Positions 33,367-44,525 of a stretch of 64,000 bases of DNA are shown here, one piece after another (position 1 is the stretch's first letter; each line of letters begins with the position of its first letter). This DNA is from Microplitis mediator (taxonomy: Eukaryota; Arthropoda; Insecta; Hymenoptera; Braconidae), in NCBI RefSeq assembly GCF_029852145.1, contig NC_079971.1, positions 7,867,697 to 7,931,696 on the forward strand, written 5' to 3'. The position numbers and the translations under genes were made by a program. Under the pieces are notes generated by a model, which searched no databases, was not told the DNA's origin, and saw only the letters and a list, made by a program, of their open reading frames with translations.

Positions 33367-34378
33367 CCACTTGAATAAGCGATAGTACCAGCAGGGCTGA
33401 ATTTAAAAACTAGAATTTCAAAATTAAAGAATTCAAACGTGACGACAATTAAATTATTTTGAACTGGAGACTGAGTAATAACATTAACCAGTTGTCCCTA
33501 CATTCACCCAATTGATAATTAAACTAATTTTTAATTTTTTAATTCAAAAAAAAATTAAATAAATTAAAAAAAAAAAGTATTTGCAAGCTATATTTAATTT
33601 AAGTCATCGATAAACTAAAAAACTACATAACCAATAAATACTAAATTATCATTTACTTTATTTACGTCTCTTATACGTACATTTCATCTCATATGTCAAA
33701 TACATATATATATTAACACATTACTTTATTTTTACCTACAGTATTTATTTACAATCATACTTTGTACCTGTAACGCGCTAATTATTTATTAACTAATTAT
33801 TATTAACTAAAATCATTTTGTAATTTAAAAGTAATAACAAATCATAATTGTTATGTCATAACTTCAATGGAATGTTGTCATTTGTCTTGTGTCATAATAC
33901 TTACTTCTGAACACATAACAACAAAGTATTTTAAAGTAAAATTTATTAATAAGTAACATGATAATTATTTATCAATTAATAAACGTCAGTATTAAAAGTA
34001 TTTTAAATATTATAAAATTGATAATAAATCAAGTTTACTTACAAAGTTCGAAATTATAACAGGTTAGTTTTGTAATCTCACCTGTTGATTGTTATTGTTT
34101 ATTATTTATGTTTACATTTGCTTATTTTTTATAAACGTGAATTTGGCTGACAATTGGCAATTTTTTAAATTTTTAAATAAATAAATAAAATGTAAGAAGA
34201 ATGGAAATTTAAAAAACCGTTCTTAGATAATTGAAAAACTAGTACGCGCATTTTTTTCAAATTCATTATTCTAATTTATTTATTTATTTAAAATTTATAA
34301 ATTTTCTCGTGTCTGCTACAGACACACTCATAATTTTTTTTGATTGCTAATGATTACGTTTTTTTCTTAAAAGATTGA
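33367..34378. other. Non-coding region upstream of the kinase gene
   Basis: AT-rich, no ORF. Presumed 5' flank/5' UTR of the kinase gene. A repeat fragment ending in a GTGTCTGCTACAGACACACTC-like motif (about 34240-34335) has relatives at 35745-35870 and 49060-49142. Confidence 0.5.
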
Positions 34379-34435
34379 ATGGGAAACACGAATAATAAAA
34401 TAAATAAATACTCGCGACGTAATTATAGCAGTCAG
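34379..34435 (+). CDS. S6KL: S6KL/RSKR-like AGC kinase, exon 1
   Basis: Encodes MGNTNNKINKYSRRNYSSQ (19 residues) and stops at CAG/GTAAGA, phase 0. The N-terminal MG-N plus a basic stretch suggests N-myristoylation and membrane association (inference). The seven exons found give 287 in-frame residues of a Ser/Thr kinase of the AGC group. The N-terminal extension with WPVPKFEAIFLPEF followed by the kinase domain points to the S6 kinase-like family (fly S6KL, human RSKR/SgK494). In fly, S6KL acts at the neuromuscular junction. The family assignment is from memory of the motif pattern and is moderately sure. Confidence 0.65.
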
Positions 34436-34518
34436 GTAAGACCAACAAAAAAGTTAACATACATTTTCTTTATATATTTATTTGAATATGTTATTTATAT
34501 ATTTATTATTTTTTCTAG

Positions 34519-34613
34519 TGTAGTCTCAGTAGTATTATCAGCGGAGGTTGTACAGGAACGACAGAATCTATTTATGAAGAATACAGACCATTATCACGTA
34601 TCTCACGACGAAC
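34519..34613 (+). CDS. S6KL: S6KL/RSKR-like kinase, exon 2
   Basis: After a TTTTTCTAG acceptor it encodes CSLSSIISGGCTGTTESIYE and EYRPLSRISRR, then a Thr codon split with exon 3 (phase 2) at AC/GTTTGT. That donor is the only nearby GT that keeps the frame with exon 3. The segment is Ser/Gly-rich and precedes the kinase domain. Confidence 0.65.
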
Positions 34614-35356
34614 GTTTGTATTTTTTAAAATATTTAATTAATTAGTTTGTATTATAGTATAGATTAAGGATGTTTATTTAATTAGTATCTTTTCTGTTTG
34701 GTTTTAAATCAACTGACAGCATCCAATCTCATATTTTTTTATGGTGATATTTTTTAATCCCATTGTTTATGTTGTCAGTCTATATATTTTATTGTTAAAG
34801 AGAAAAAATTTTTTGTTTTTTTTACTATTGACTTTTTAATTATAATTTAAATATCGTTAGAATTTGATCAATTTTTTAAAAATTAAATACCTTATTGTTT
34901 TTTTCCTAATATAGTATTTTAAATGTATAATAATGTTTTTTTCTTTACTAATTGTTAATTACTATCGATAATTATCTTTTGTAAAAAAAATTTTCAATTA
35001 TTAACTTTGGTGGACTCAAGTTTTGAAAAAAATAAATTTACTGAACAATTAGCTAAGTATGAATTTGTAGACACGGAAATTTAATTTTTTTTAAATCGTA
35101 GTAAATAAATTAATGTCAATAATAAAAAGAATAGAATTTGATTTAAAAAATAGAACACTATTTAGTTCTATAAACTCGTTTCGATCACATCTTAGACAAA
35201 TTCAAATGTAACTAGAAAATTTTTAATGAAAAAAATATTTACTTAAAAAAAAATTCAGATTGTGTACTGCACTTGAAATAATTGAATAATAATTATAATT
35301 ATAAATGATTTAACTTGATATTAATATTTATTAACATAGAAATTATTTATAAATAG

Positions 35357-35624
35357 ATGGACTGAAGGAACATTAAATGATCCATTGAGTTCATCAAAAA
35401 CAGTATGGCCTGTACCAAAATTTGAAGCGATATTTTTACCAGAATTTAAAGTTCGAGAGCATCCAATTAATAATGATTACAATTTTATTAAATTCATCGC
35501 CAAAGGAGCTTACGGACGTGTATTTAAAGTCGAAGATAAAGTTACTGGAAATATTTATGCTTTAAAAGTTATCAGCAAATCAAGAATAATTGAAGAAAAT
35601 GCAGTTGAACAAGTCAAACAAGAA
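35357..35624 (+). CDS. S6KL: S6KL/RSKR-like kinase, exon 3 (start of kinase domain)
   Basis: Encodes WTEGTLNDPLSSSK, VWPVPKFEAIFLPEFKV, then FIAKGAYGRVFKVE, the glycine loop (residues about 98-110; the first Gly of the usual GxGxxG is replaced by Ala), and IYALKVISK with the catalytic Lys at residue 121. It ends CAAGAA/GTAAAA in phase 0; reading on past this donor gives a stop after 12 codons that is not used in the spliced form. Confidence 0.8.
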
Positions 35625-35744
35625 GTAAAAATTATTTTACCAAGATTGTTATATTTTTTATGAATGTTAATCTAGCAGACATCAGAAAAATTTAAAATTA
35701 TAAATAAATAAAGTAAATAATTAATAAAATTAAATTAAAAAAAT

Positions 35745-35870
35745 ACGCGCATTTAAAAAATTTTGAAATTAATAACTGCAATTTTTATAAATAATATTTT
35801 TTAAATTATTTACTCTATTTATTTATAATTTAAAATTTGTCTGATATCTGCTACATTCACACTCATATAT
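35745..35870. repeat. Short repeat ending TACATTCACACTCAT, copy in intron 3
   Basis: TACGCGCATTTAAAAAATTT...GATATCTGCTACATTCACAC resembles about 34240-34335 and 49060-49142. Three copies in the window; non-coding except for the 49-kb copy, which overlaps the end of an orphan ORF. Confidence 0.55.
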
Positions 35871-35906
35871 TTTTTAATATATTTCTAAATTATTCATATA
35901 TTTTAG

Positions 35907-35991
35907 GTGGCTATTCAAAAAGCAGTCAGCCATCATCCATTTATTGTTCATTCCTGCCATCACTGGCAAGGCAGAAAAACTTTATATATGT
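35907..35991 (+). CDS. S6KL: S6KL/RSKR-like kinase, exon 4
   Basis: Encodes VAIQKAVSHHPFIVHSCHHW then QGRKTLYM (residues 141-168), the end of the alpha-C helix, beta 4 and beta 5 of the N-lobe. The donor ATGT/GTAATT (phase 1) is chosen over the GTGTAA two bases upstream because only it yields LTEYV at the hinge with exon 5. Confidence 0.78.
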
Positions 35992-36067
35992 GTAATTATA
36001 TATGATTTTTATGGTTTTATTTCCGATATTATATAATTATAATTAATTATTAGTATTATTATTACAG

Positions 36068-36175
36068 TAACAGAATATGTCAATTGTGGTGAACTTTATT
36101 ATCTAATTCGCGAGTATGAAAAATTACCAGAAGAAGTTGTTAGAATTTATGTTGCTGAATTGGCATTAGCTATAG
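36068..36175 (+). CDS. S6KL: S6KL/RSKR-like kinase, exon 5
   Basis: Encodes LTEYVNCGELYYLIREYEKL and PEEVVRIYVAELALAI (residues 169-204): hinge, alpha-D and alpha-E. TATTACAG acceptor, phase-1 donor ATAG/GTAATA. Confidence 0.82.
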
Positions 36176-36246
36176 GTAATAATTTAATATATATTATTAA
36201 TTACATATTAAATATTCTTAAAATAATATAAAATTTAATTACGTAG

Positions 36247-36405
36247 ATTTTCTTCACAATGCTGGTATTGTACATAGAGATTTAAAATCTACAAATGTAT
36301 TATTAGATAATGAAGGACACGCGGTACTGATTGATTTCGGCTTAGCTAAATGGTTGCGTCCATTACATCGTACTAATACATTTTGTGGTACTCAAGAATA
36401 TATGG
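36247..36405 (+). CDS. S6KL: S6KL/RSKR-like kinase, exon 6 (catalytic loop)
   Basis: Contains VHRDLKSTNVLL (catalytic Asp at about residue 216), LIDFGLAKWL with the metal-binding Asp (about 234), and TFCGTQEYM of the activation segment. All catalytic residues are intact, so this is predicted to be an active kinase. ACGTAG acceptor, phase-1 donor ATGG/GTAATT. Confidence 0.85.
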
Positions 36406-38641
36406 GTAATTAATCACATATATTTTATTCCGTTAGTATATAAACAAACGCATTTATATCTTAAGAATAAATAGGTCTACATAAATTACAACTAATATCA
36501 TTATCCGATCACAGCTCGACCAAAGAATGTAATGTAATTTATAATCTATATTATTAAGGGAAGAAGAGAAATTTCGTTTTCGCCATATCTATATGATAGA
36601 ATAAGTTAATGTTATTAAATTTGGTATCGTTAGAAAGGTCTTGACTTAGATTTATTCCTTTTCATGGTTTCAACTCTTTTTAATTGCCAAGTATCGAGAT
36701 AAATAAATTTATCTATATTATTCGAATTATATTTAAATTACGCGGGAAAAAAGACAGTCGTATTTATTTTATTTAAATAAATTAATATTTTAATTATTCT
36801 GTCACTGAATATAACTGAATATATATAACTATTATATATATAGTGAAGAGAAAATAAAAAAAATTTAGTCTATGCCATGTCTTCTGTGATAATAAAAATT
36901 AAAAAAATTTAGTTTGGTATTAGTGAAAAAAGATATATTAAACGACTAATAAATAAAAATTTGACCGTGTGTAGATTTTTTTGTCAATAATCCCTTGATT
37001 ATACAATCATCGAAATCAATAAATTTGCACGTTAATGATGAGATTTGTTTCATTAAATTCCAATAATAATAGAAATACATAAAAGATTCAAGAGATTCAA
37101 ATCATATTTAATAAATTTAGTAGTAATACTTGGGCAGTCACATAGTGACTGTAGGTTGCTCGTTTATTTATTATAGACCCAAAAGGCCAATAACTAGGTC
37201 ACTAAATTAACTACAAAGTTACATGATATAAATAATTACTGTCTTATTAATTAATAACACCAAAGTAAATGAAGTATGAAGAAATAGTAAACATTGACTA
37301 TCATTATTTATTTATTTATTTACTTAACGCCAATCAGCTTTACACTAATGAATATACAATGATAAAAACATATATGAGTAGATAAGAAAACAAAATAAAT
37401 GACATAAAATAAATCAAAAGAAAAATAAACTATAAAAAAAACATTTAGTAGTCAATATTGCAGAAGTAGCCTCTTGATAAGGCTGAGAATGAGGCACCTG
37501 TATTGCCAAAAAAGTTAATGCCCGGGCAGTGGCGATTGACTAGCCTTGCTATTCTATTAAGTGACCCATAAACTACGTAAATTTTATTTTATTTGACGGT
37601 ATTGAGTAGTCGTCACATTCTAAGACCAGATCTAGAGCTGAAAAGACCGAACAGATTGAGCATCTTAAACAAGTTGATTAGACTGTTAATAACTTTATAG
37701 AAGAATGTCAAATTTGCAATTTCCCTTCGACTATACAGGCTGCTGATTTTGAATTGGGAACTAATTATTTTTAATTAATCTAATGAGATCAAATAACATC
37801 TTTCAAATAATAGTTACAATTATACATAATTATGACTACGGAGTAAAACTAGTATGGAAGCTAGGGCACTAGTTAGCAACAGCTGATTAAATTTGAGGAT
37901 ATCAAGCAGCCGGCTCTCATCATGCCAAATATTATTACTAATTGTGACACGTCTAAACTAAAGAGATGACTGTGAAATGTTTTAGCGAACAATTGTAGGA
38001 TAAAACACTAAATACCCAAGTAGCTCAGAGACAACTTTAAGATTTCATAAAGATGTCTTTTAAAAGGACAAGACAAATTTTTTTTATCTCAAATCCAAGT
38101 TTTTTTTATATAAATAAGACATAAAGAAGTTGGCCCTAGGAGTCATAGAAACTTCGTGTTCTTTTTGCCATCCTACAAAAGTAATTTCAATTAAACAATC
38201 GTTTAGATGATTTCTTTGATAATTATTTTTTGTAATTTACTTTTTGTCGTCACTTGTGTCAAGTCTTTTAAGCAGATATTTTTTTGGTGATATAAATTTC
38301 TGATCGCTTTGTCAGCATTTTGGTGCCTTATTGCTAAGTCAAAAAACAGCCTCAAAACTTCTATCTTACAGATGTTACAAAGCTGTGTGCTACTTAGGTA
38401 GGTTCTAGAGTTACGAACAGGTACTGAGAGTGGTAGATTTTAAAGGATTCGTGGACAGTCAATAAAATTACTACATAGAACTACATGTTAAAGATAATAT
38501 TTCCTAGTACCGTGATGGGATAGTAACTTTATTTGGTAGGGTTGTAATTTGGTCAGACCTGTTTATAGTAGAGATATAAAGGCGGCATGCTCAAACATTA
38601 AACTAATAAATAAATAAATTTATTGTTTTTAAAATTTAAAG
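36406..38641 (+). other. Kinase intron 6 (2.2 kb)
   Basis: Contains the copy B MITE (38012-38401) and otherwise unrecognised AT-rich DNA. No exon-like sequence seen. Confidence 0.75.
38012..38401 (-). repeat. MITE pair, copy B (inverse of copy A)
   Basis: ACCCAAGTAGCTCAGAGAC... to ...GTGTGCTACTTAGGTAGG; reverse complement of copy A (32988-33366). It lies in kinase intron 6, so exons 1-6 lie between two inverted copies 4.6 kb apart. Confidence 0.75.
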
Positions 38642-38730
38642 CTCCTGAAATAGTACGTAGAGAGTATTATGGCCATGAAGTTGATTGGTGGTCTTTAGGA
38701 GTTCTTACATGTGTTCTTCTTACTAATAAG
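38642..38730 (+). CDS. S6KL: S6KL/RSKR-like kinase, exon 7 (last exon found)
   Basis: Encodes APEIVRREYYGHEVDWWSLG and VLTCVLLTNK (residues 258-287), the APE motif and alpha-F. Ends AATAAG/GTTTGT, phase 0. Reading through this donor gives VCKLL and a stop. The rest of the C-lobe (about 80-100 residues in relatives) was not found in the 4 kb downstream. Either the last exon is diverged or beyond my detection, or the gene is truncated here. Confidence 0.8.
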
Positions 38731-38916
38731 GTTTGTAAATTATTATAAAAAATTATTTATTATTAATTATAACAGGTAATTGAATATAACTTTTGAATCT
38801 GTATAATTGATAATTTATAAATATTTAATTATTAGTTTTTAAATTTAAATATTTGGCGGTTAATTTACGCTTCAAGTGTCTCACCAGTATAATAAAATCA
38901 ACTCTGCCAATCATAT

Positions 38917-38988
38917 GACTCCGTGGCGCAACGGTAGCGCGTCTGACTCCAGATCAGAAGGTTGCGTGTTCAAATCACGTCGGGGTCA
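38917..38988 (+). tRNA. tRNA-Trp (CCA)
   Basis: A 72-nt cloverleaf: acceptor GACTCCG paired with CGGGGTC, A box TGGCGCAACGG, anticodon loop CTCCAGA giving CCA, T-arm GCGTGTTCAAATCACGT-type B box, discriminator A. A TTTTTT terminator follows within about 10 bases. No intron. It is 190 bp past the last kinase exon, same strand, and would be transcribed by pol III independently. Confidence 0.95.
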
Positions 38989-41130
38989 AATACTTTTTTA
39001 AATTTTTTTATTTTGTTATCAATAATTATTTTTTCTCGCAATAAATAGTTTATCTAAACATCTATTAATTAAAGAAAAAAATAGATATTGATAAACATTT
39101 TAATTGCGCATTTATCTCAAAACATTAAATGAAATTGATGTATTGGTTATTATTATTACTACTGTTTCATGCGGAAAAAGTCGGCTTTGTCATAAAGGCA
39201 ACTTAAAACAGACTCAATATTACAACAAAAAAAATCGGAACTAGTCTAAATATGAACTAGTGCGAACAAAATTCAAATAAATATTGCCAGCAAACTATAA
39301 CAACTGAATTCGGGTACTTTGTATGAAAGGGAAAATACTAATAATACATGCAGAAAAAAAGTACACAATACTTGTGATCGGCAGTATTTGGTAATCAGTG
39401 ATGTTCAAGTAGATTAACAAAATCTAAATAATTTGAGCATGAACTGTCAAAATTACATGTAAAACTTAACTCGTTTTATCAAATAATGTCTTCGCTTTCT
39501 AGATATATGCAATATATAGACATAAAAAATGTACATATCTACTAGTAACATCCGGGACTTTGATATATAAAAAAACGATAATTAAATTACAAGAATTGAA
39601 AATATAAAAATTACAAAGATACAAATATTTATGATATTGAAGTTAGCCGACGTCTAATAATTCTTGGATTTTCTTTTAGATGGTAATCTATAAAAAAAAA
39701 AATTTTGAAAAAATTGCACTGGTAGTTTTTTAAATTTTCTACATGTGCATATTTTTAGTTTTCATTTTTTTGTAATTGATTTGTTGAAAAAAAAATCCGA
39801 AAATTTTTAATTGTCTGCTAACTTCAGGATCATAAATATTCGATTAGCTTAGAAACATTATTCTGTAAATCTGTTATGACTCGAGTCTTCAATGACTCGA
39901 GAAAAAAAAGAAAGTTTTTTTTGCATGTTGCCCTTTATATTAAATAAATTATTAGAATGCAAACAAAGGCACACATTGTCTTACAGTAAGCCACAGGACA
40001 TCCACGTAAAAATCTATACAGAAATTTATGCTGGAATCCTATAGGTAACCCTATGGGAATCCATCCAAAAATGCTATGTAGGAATCTAAGCTTGATTCCC
40101 ACGTGGATTTTTTTGATGAGATTGAATTATAAAATTACAATGACATTCTTAAATTAGAATGTATTAAGTACAAAATATTACAGTAAGTTCGGTACTTAAT
40201 ATATAAATGGATTTTTAAATTATGTATTGAATTCACCATTTAAATTTATAGTGTTCACTTCAAAATTCGAAATAATGAATTATTTAAATTTACTACAAGA
40301 GTACACTTAAACTATGTACATAAAATCATTTAGACATCTGCTTTTATTAAAGTTCTTGCATTTTTTTTTACAAAAAATCATTTTAGTAGCCCAGTTCCAT
40401 TTACTTAAAAAAAGGTAGTTCTTAATTACTAATTACTGGGTTGCTTCGTCATCTTTATTGAGTCTCCTCCAGGTCAATTATTAGTAAATCGTTTTTATAA
40501 CCCATTAAACTCAATCAACCATCTTGCAATAAAATGCATTAAATATATTTTAATTCCAAAATTAATTAACGTAAACTTGTTTAGATTAATCATAATTTAA
40601 CATTAACCTTTAGAAAATTTTGTATATTATTTTTATAAAAGTTAATTAATATTTCAAAACTTTTGTCATTTTTTAAATAATATATTTTAAAATGTTTACT
40701 ATCGGTGCTGAATTAATCAATAAAAAAATTAGCCCATATACAAATAATTATTATCAACTGTAAATAATTTTTTTTTTAAATCTATCTAGGCGAAATTGTA
40801 ACTGCGTTGCCCTTTTTTTAATTAATGCTTAAACTTTTTTTGAACTAATTATCAAAATTTTAATACGGTCATTACAATTGAAACTCATTGAATATTTAAA
40901 AAAAGTGGGAAGCACTGTCTGATAATGACTCCAAACATAATCCTTTATATTAAAATAGATGGGTCGAAAATAGTTATGAAGTAAACTGAGTATCGAATTA
41001 TCGCAAAAATGTGGTCCACGATTCCTTATTGGTTGAAATTTAGAAGCGCAATTAAAATTTTAGTAATTATTAAAATTGATGAAGTAGATGGAAATATTCT
41101 AAAAATACAAAAAAAAAAAAAAAAAAGGAA
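38989..41130. other. Non-coding, repeat fragments
   Basis: No ORF. A repeat at about 39650-39840 resembles the right edge of the 24060-25190 block (TGTGCATATTTTTAGTTTTC core and TTAATTGTCTGCTAACTTC). At 39988-40112 an inverted-repeat segment with CATCCACGTAAAAATC and GATTCCCACGTGGATTTT contains TAGGTAACCCTATGGGAATCC. The rest is AT-rich and unassigned. Confidence 0.5.
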
Positions 41131-41147
41131 CGCTCCCGGGTGGGCTC

Positions 41148-41184
<37 letters not shown>

Positions 41185-41204
41185 GCCAATTGCGCCACGG
41201 AAGC
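41131..41204 (-). tRNA. tRNA-Asn (GTT)
   Basis: A 74-nt cloverleaf on the minus strand: GCTTCCG acceptor paired with CGGGAGC, TGGCGCAATTGG A box, anticodon loop CTGTTAA giving GTT, T-arm GGTGGTTCGAGCCCACC, discriminator G. A long T-run follows on the minus strand (terminator). No intron. Confidence 0.96.
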
Positions 41205-42095
41205 ATCTGTCGAATGATGATTTTCTTTTCAATAACATTTTATTGTTAATTAAGAACAGTTATTTAAAGTATTCGAATATTATTGCAAAATATAATCGTG
41301 ACATTTTACCAACTCGCCTTTGGCCCCATGGAACTCGTTGCCTTTCTGGTTGTTACCTGATTAATCGAAGCGATTGCAAGTATCCCATGAATTAAACTTG
41401 CAATAAGCATTATTCAGAAACTGTTGAGAAATTTTTCGGTACGTTTATATAGTATGTACTCAGTTTGTATATACATACCATGTACTTATAACTCAAACGA
41501 CCTGAGTGCTTGCTTTTAAATGAACAAAAAAACGACTTTTTTTCCCACATACGCATCCCATATTTATTGATGCAACGAAGAATCATGTCTGTAGTACTTA
41601 CGTATCGTCAATTACATTCTCTTATTACTTTCCTTGTATGTTCTCTCTTACATTACATTGTATGATGATAATATATGTGATACTATATAATAGTAAGTCG
41701 ACGGGAAGTATTCGATTATTGACTATATACTTGATAAAGCTATTTTTTTTTTTTTTTTTTATACTCATACTTAATACTTATTTATAATTTAAAAATTTAT
41801 CATATCCTTCTTCATATATTTATTTTTTCTTCAACTAAAAATATATAATTTAATAATTTAAAGTTTTATAAAAATATCGGAATTTAGGATGGAAGTTTAA
41901 TTGGAAAGGTTAAATAAAAACATTAAATTCATTTTTTTAATAATAATTAGAAATCATTATTATTATAGTAACGATGTTGATAGCAATAATACAAATCAAT
42001 AATAATTATAAAATTAAATAATATTATTGGTACCGTCACTAAACGTATTAATAATAAAAATCATCATATCAATAATTAATAATAAAAATAATAAT

Positions 42096-42133
<38 letters not shown>

Positions 42134-42871
42134 TAATGACACGTAAGCTAGAGAAACGTAAGAAAAAAATTAAATCCTACATGAGTGCATCGTGGGAATT
42201 GAAAAAAATAAAATGAAGGATTGGGATATACAAACATGGATTCGGAATTTCATAAGGATAAAGGACACTGTGAAAGAAAGGGAGGGGGGACGTGTAGTAA
42301 TGTCAAATATAAATGGAGAGAGTTATTAATGTAATTAATAAATTGGTGAGTGAGTAAATGAGCAAGTAAGTAAGTTAACGATAAAAGGTGAGATGATAAA
42401 AAAAAAAATAAAATAAAATAAAAACAATGTAAGGAGAGCTTATCGTCGCGATGAACAGCAATCGATAATTGTTCAGCGCGACGAAATTTAAATCACGGCG
42501 TCCCGAGTGGTTCGAGCTCGAATTAAGAGAAAAAATGTTTTTTTTTTTTTATTAATAATAATATAATTATTTAATAAAAAAAAATGTATTATGTCTCTTC
42601 GAGGTCGCAGCGCGCTAGGGAACGTGATGACTCTTCGATTATTACATTTAAATCCATCGTATTTTGGCCCCTCACCATCTCTCTCCTTATTCCAACAGCC
42701 GGCGTTATCTCGATTATTCTTATATCATCATTACATTCAGTCATTTAAACATACATTCAACATCGTTCAAGCATACTAATTCGATTATTCTAGCCCATTC
42801 TTTTTTTCTCTTTCGCTCATTCGCGTTTTCTCTCTCGCTCTCTTCTTTTATTTTGTTTGTTTTTTTTTTTT
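41205..42871. other. Intergenic DNA with AAT microsatellite
   Basis: No coding signal. An imperfect (AAT)n run is at about 42062-42132 and a 20-base T-run is near 41741-41760. AATAAA on the minus strand at 42872-42877 is a plausible poly(A) signal for the gene ending at 42953. Confidence 0.55.
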
Positions 42872-42952
42872 TTTATTTTATTAAAAGAGATGGGTCAATG
42901 AATGTAGACCAGAATACGTCTGATCCTCGTCGAACTATTAAACTTGATATAC

Positions 42953-43948
42953 TCAGTTTTCCTTCAATTCTTGAGGTTTTGGCAATTCCTCGGGTTTTGG
43001 ATCGATTTTTTTAGTTTCAGCAGCCTTGGGTTCCACTAATTTTTCTTTCTTCTCATCAGATTTATCTTCCTCACTGGATTTTTCTTCAGAACTTGAAGAG
43101 TCCTCAGCCTTGACAGGTTCAATTGTTTCTTTTACAGCATCAGCTGCACCAGATTTAGCAATTATCGTTTCAGCAACAGGTACTGCTTTAGGTTGTGACG
43201 TCTCAGCTACAACAACTGGTTCAGATGCTTGTGGTTGTTCTGCGGCAGCTTGTTCACTAGCGATTGGTGCACTTTTAACTTGAGCAGCTGGTTCTACGGC
43301 TTTAATTTCACTGGATTGTTCTTTTTCTTTCTCAGCCTCAATAGTAATGGGTGCAGCAGCAGCAGCAGCAGCATCAGCTGGAACAACGGCTGGCTCTAAT
43401 GCCTTAACACTGGGTTCATCTTTAATTTCTTCAGGTTTCTTTTCTTCTTTGGCTGCTTCAACTGCTTCAACTTTTGTTTCAGCTGCAAGTAAAGCTGGTT
43501 CTTCTTTTTTGTCTTCTAATTTTTTTTCTGGCACATCAGAGGCAGCAGCACCTTCAGTACTGAATGCAGGTGCAGCAGATGCTGAAACGGATGTTGCAGC
43601 CGATCCTGAGGCAGCCGATCCTGCGGCAGCAGCAGATGGAGATTCATCTTCAGTACCACGAGTTACTCGGTCAGTCTTGTCATCAGCTTTAGCTTCTTTC
43701 TTAATTTCTTCTTTCTTTTCCTCTTCTTTTTTCTCTTCAACAATTGCTGGCTCTATTTTTGATTCCTTAGCAGCTTCAGGTTGAGCAGGCGCTAATGCTT
43801 CTGGAATAGCAGCTGCTGATTTTACAGCTGGTTCAGATGCAATTTCACTAGCAACTGGTTTTGAAATATCTGCTGATTTTTCCTCGTTCTTTGGTTCAAC
43901 AGTTTCTTCCTGTGGTGCACTTTTACCAATTGGTGCAATTGCCTCTGG
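42953..43948 (-). CDS. Secreted Ala/Glu/Lys/Pro-rich protein, exon 2
   Basis: The second coding exon (331 residues plus TGA at 42953) is in frame after a TTTTACAG acceptor. It is made of repetitive PEAIAPIGKSAP, KKEEEKKEEIKKEAK, SAAAAGSAASGSAAT and SSSSEEKSSEEDKSDEKKEK type tracts, ending KPQELKEN. There is no Cys and no recognisable domain, and it is predicted to be disordered. Proteins of this composition are often labelled calphotin-like or neurofilament-like, but that reflects composition, not homology. Plus-strand ORFs in this interval are shadows. Together with exon 1 the protein is 494 residues. Confidence 0.85.
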   Translation of the reverse strand, partial: PEAIAPIGKSAPQEETVEPKNEEKSADISKPVASEIASEPAVKSAAAIPEALAPAQPEAAKESKIEPAIVEEKKEEEKKEEIKKEAKADDKTDRVTRGTEDESPSAAAAGSAASGSAATSVSASAAPAFSTEGAAASDVPEKKLEDKKEEPALLAAETKVEAVEAAKEEKKPEEIKDEPSVKALEPAVVPADAAAAAAAPITIEAEKEKEQSSEIKAVEPAAQVKSAPIASEQAAAEQPQASEPVVVAETSQPKAVPVAETIIAKSGAADAVKETIEPVKAEDSSSSEEKSSEEDKSDEKKEKLVEPKAAETKKIDPKPEELPKPQELKEN

Positions 43949-44036
43949 CTGTAAAACAAAAATAACTCAGTTAATTTATTTAATAAATTAAAATTTTATA
44001 AACATCCTAAATATTTATATAAAAATTATAATTTAC

Positions 44037-44525
44037 CTTGCTTTCAACTGGAGCTGCTGGTACGGGGGCAGAAATTGGAGCTGGAGCTTCAACAGGTGTA
44101 ATGCTTTCAGCAACAGGCTCTGAAGCCAATGTTTTCAATTGTTCTTCCTTCTTTTCCGGTACTTCTGTTTTCTTCTCTTCAATGATTATTTTCTCTTCAG
44201 CTGGTTTAGCTTCTTCTTTCTTTTCTTCTTTCTTTTCCGGCAATGCTTCAGGCTTGTCAGCGAGTCTCGCTTGCTGGTGTTGGTGAGAAGCATCATGAGC
44301 TTCATGAGCTTCATGAGCTTTGTGTGCCTCAGGAGTTTCATTTTCTTTGTGTTCAGTAACAACTGGTGCTGTTTCAACAGTCTCTCGCCTTAACACGTGT
44401 TGTACCGAACTCTTTTCCAATGGTACCACTGGTAGTGGGTCTGATGAACCAGGCTCAGCGACTGGCATCACCATAACAGTTTTTACTGCCAGGGCACATA
44501 CAAATGCTGCCAAAATAACCTTCAT
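44037..44525 (-). CDS. Secreted Ala/Glu/Lys/Pro-rich protein, exon 1
   Basis: ATG at 44525 (minus). MKVILAAFVCALAVKTVMVM is a textbook signal peptide (basic n-region, hydrophobic core), probably cleaved near residues 19-24. A dibasic LRRE site at about residue 45 could be a propeptide cleavage point. Then a His/Ala/Glu repeat (AHKAHEAHEAHDASHQHQQ), Lys/Glu tracts and a Pro/Ala/Val stretch, ending at GAAAGCAAG/GTAAAT (phase 0). It is likely an extracellular structural or cuticle-associated product, but the function is not known and no family is recognised. Confidence 0.85.

Noticed and set aside
36406..38641. Additional kinase exons in intron 6
   Set aside because: Exon 6 and exon 7 join in phase with the continuous EYM/APE motif, leaving no missing residues.
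42591..43014. Plus-strand ORFs near the 3' end of the secreted-protein gene
   Set aside because: They overlap its 3' UTR and coding sequence in antisense; Ser/Phe-rich with no homology that I recognise.
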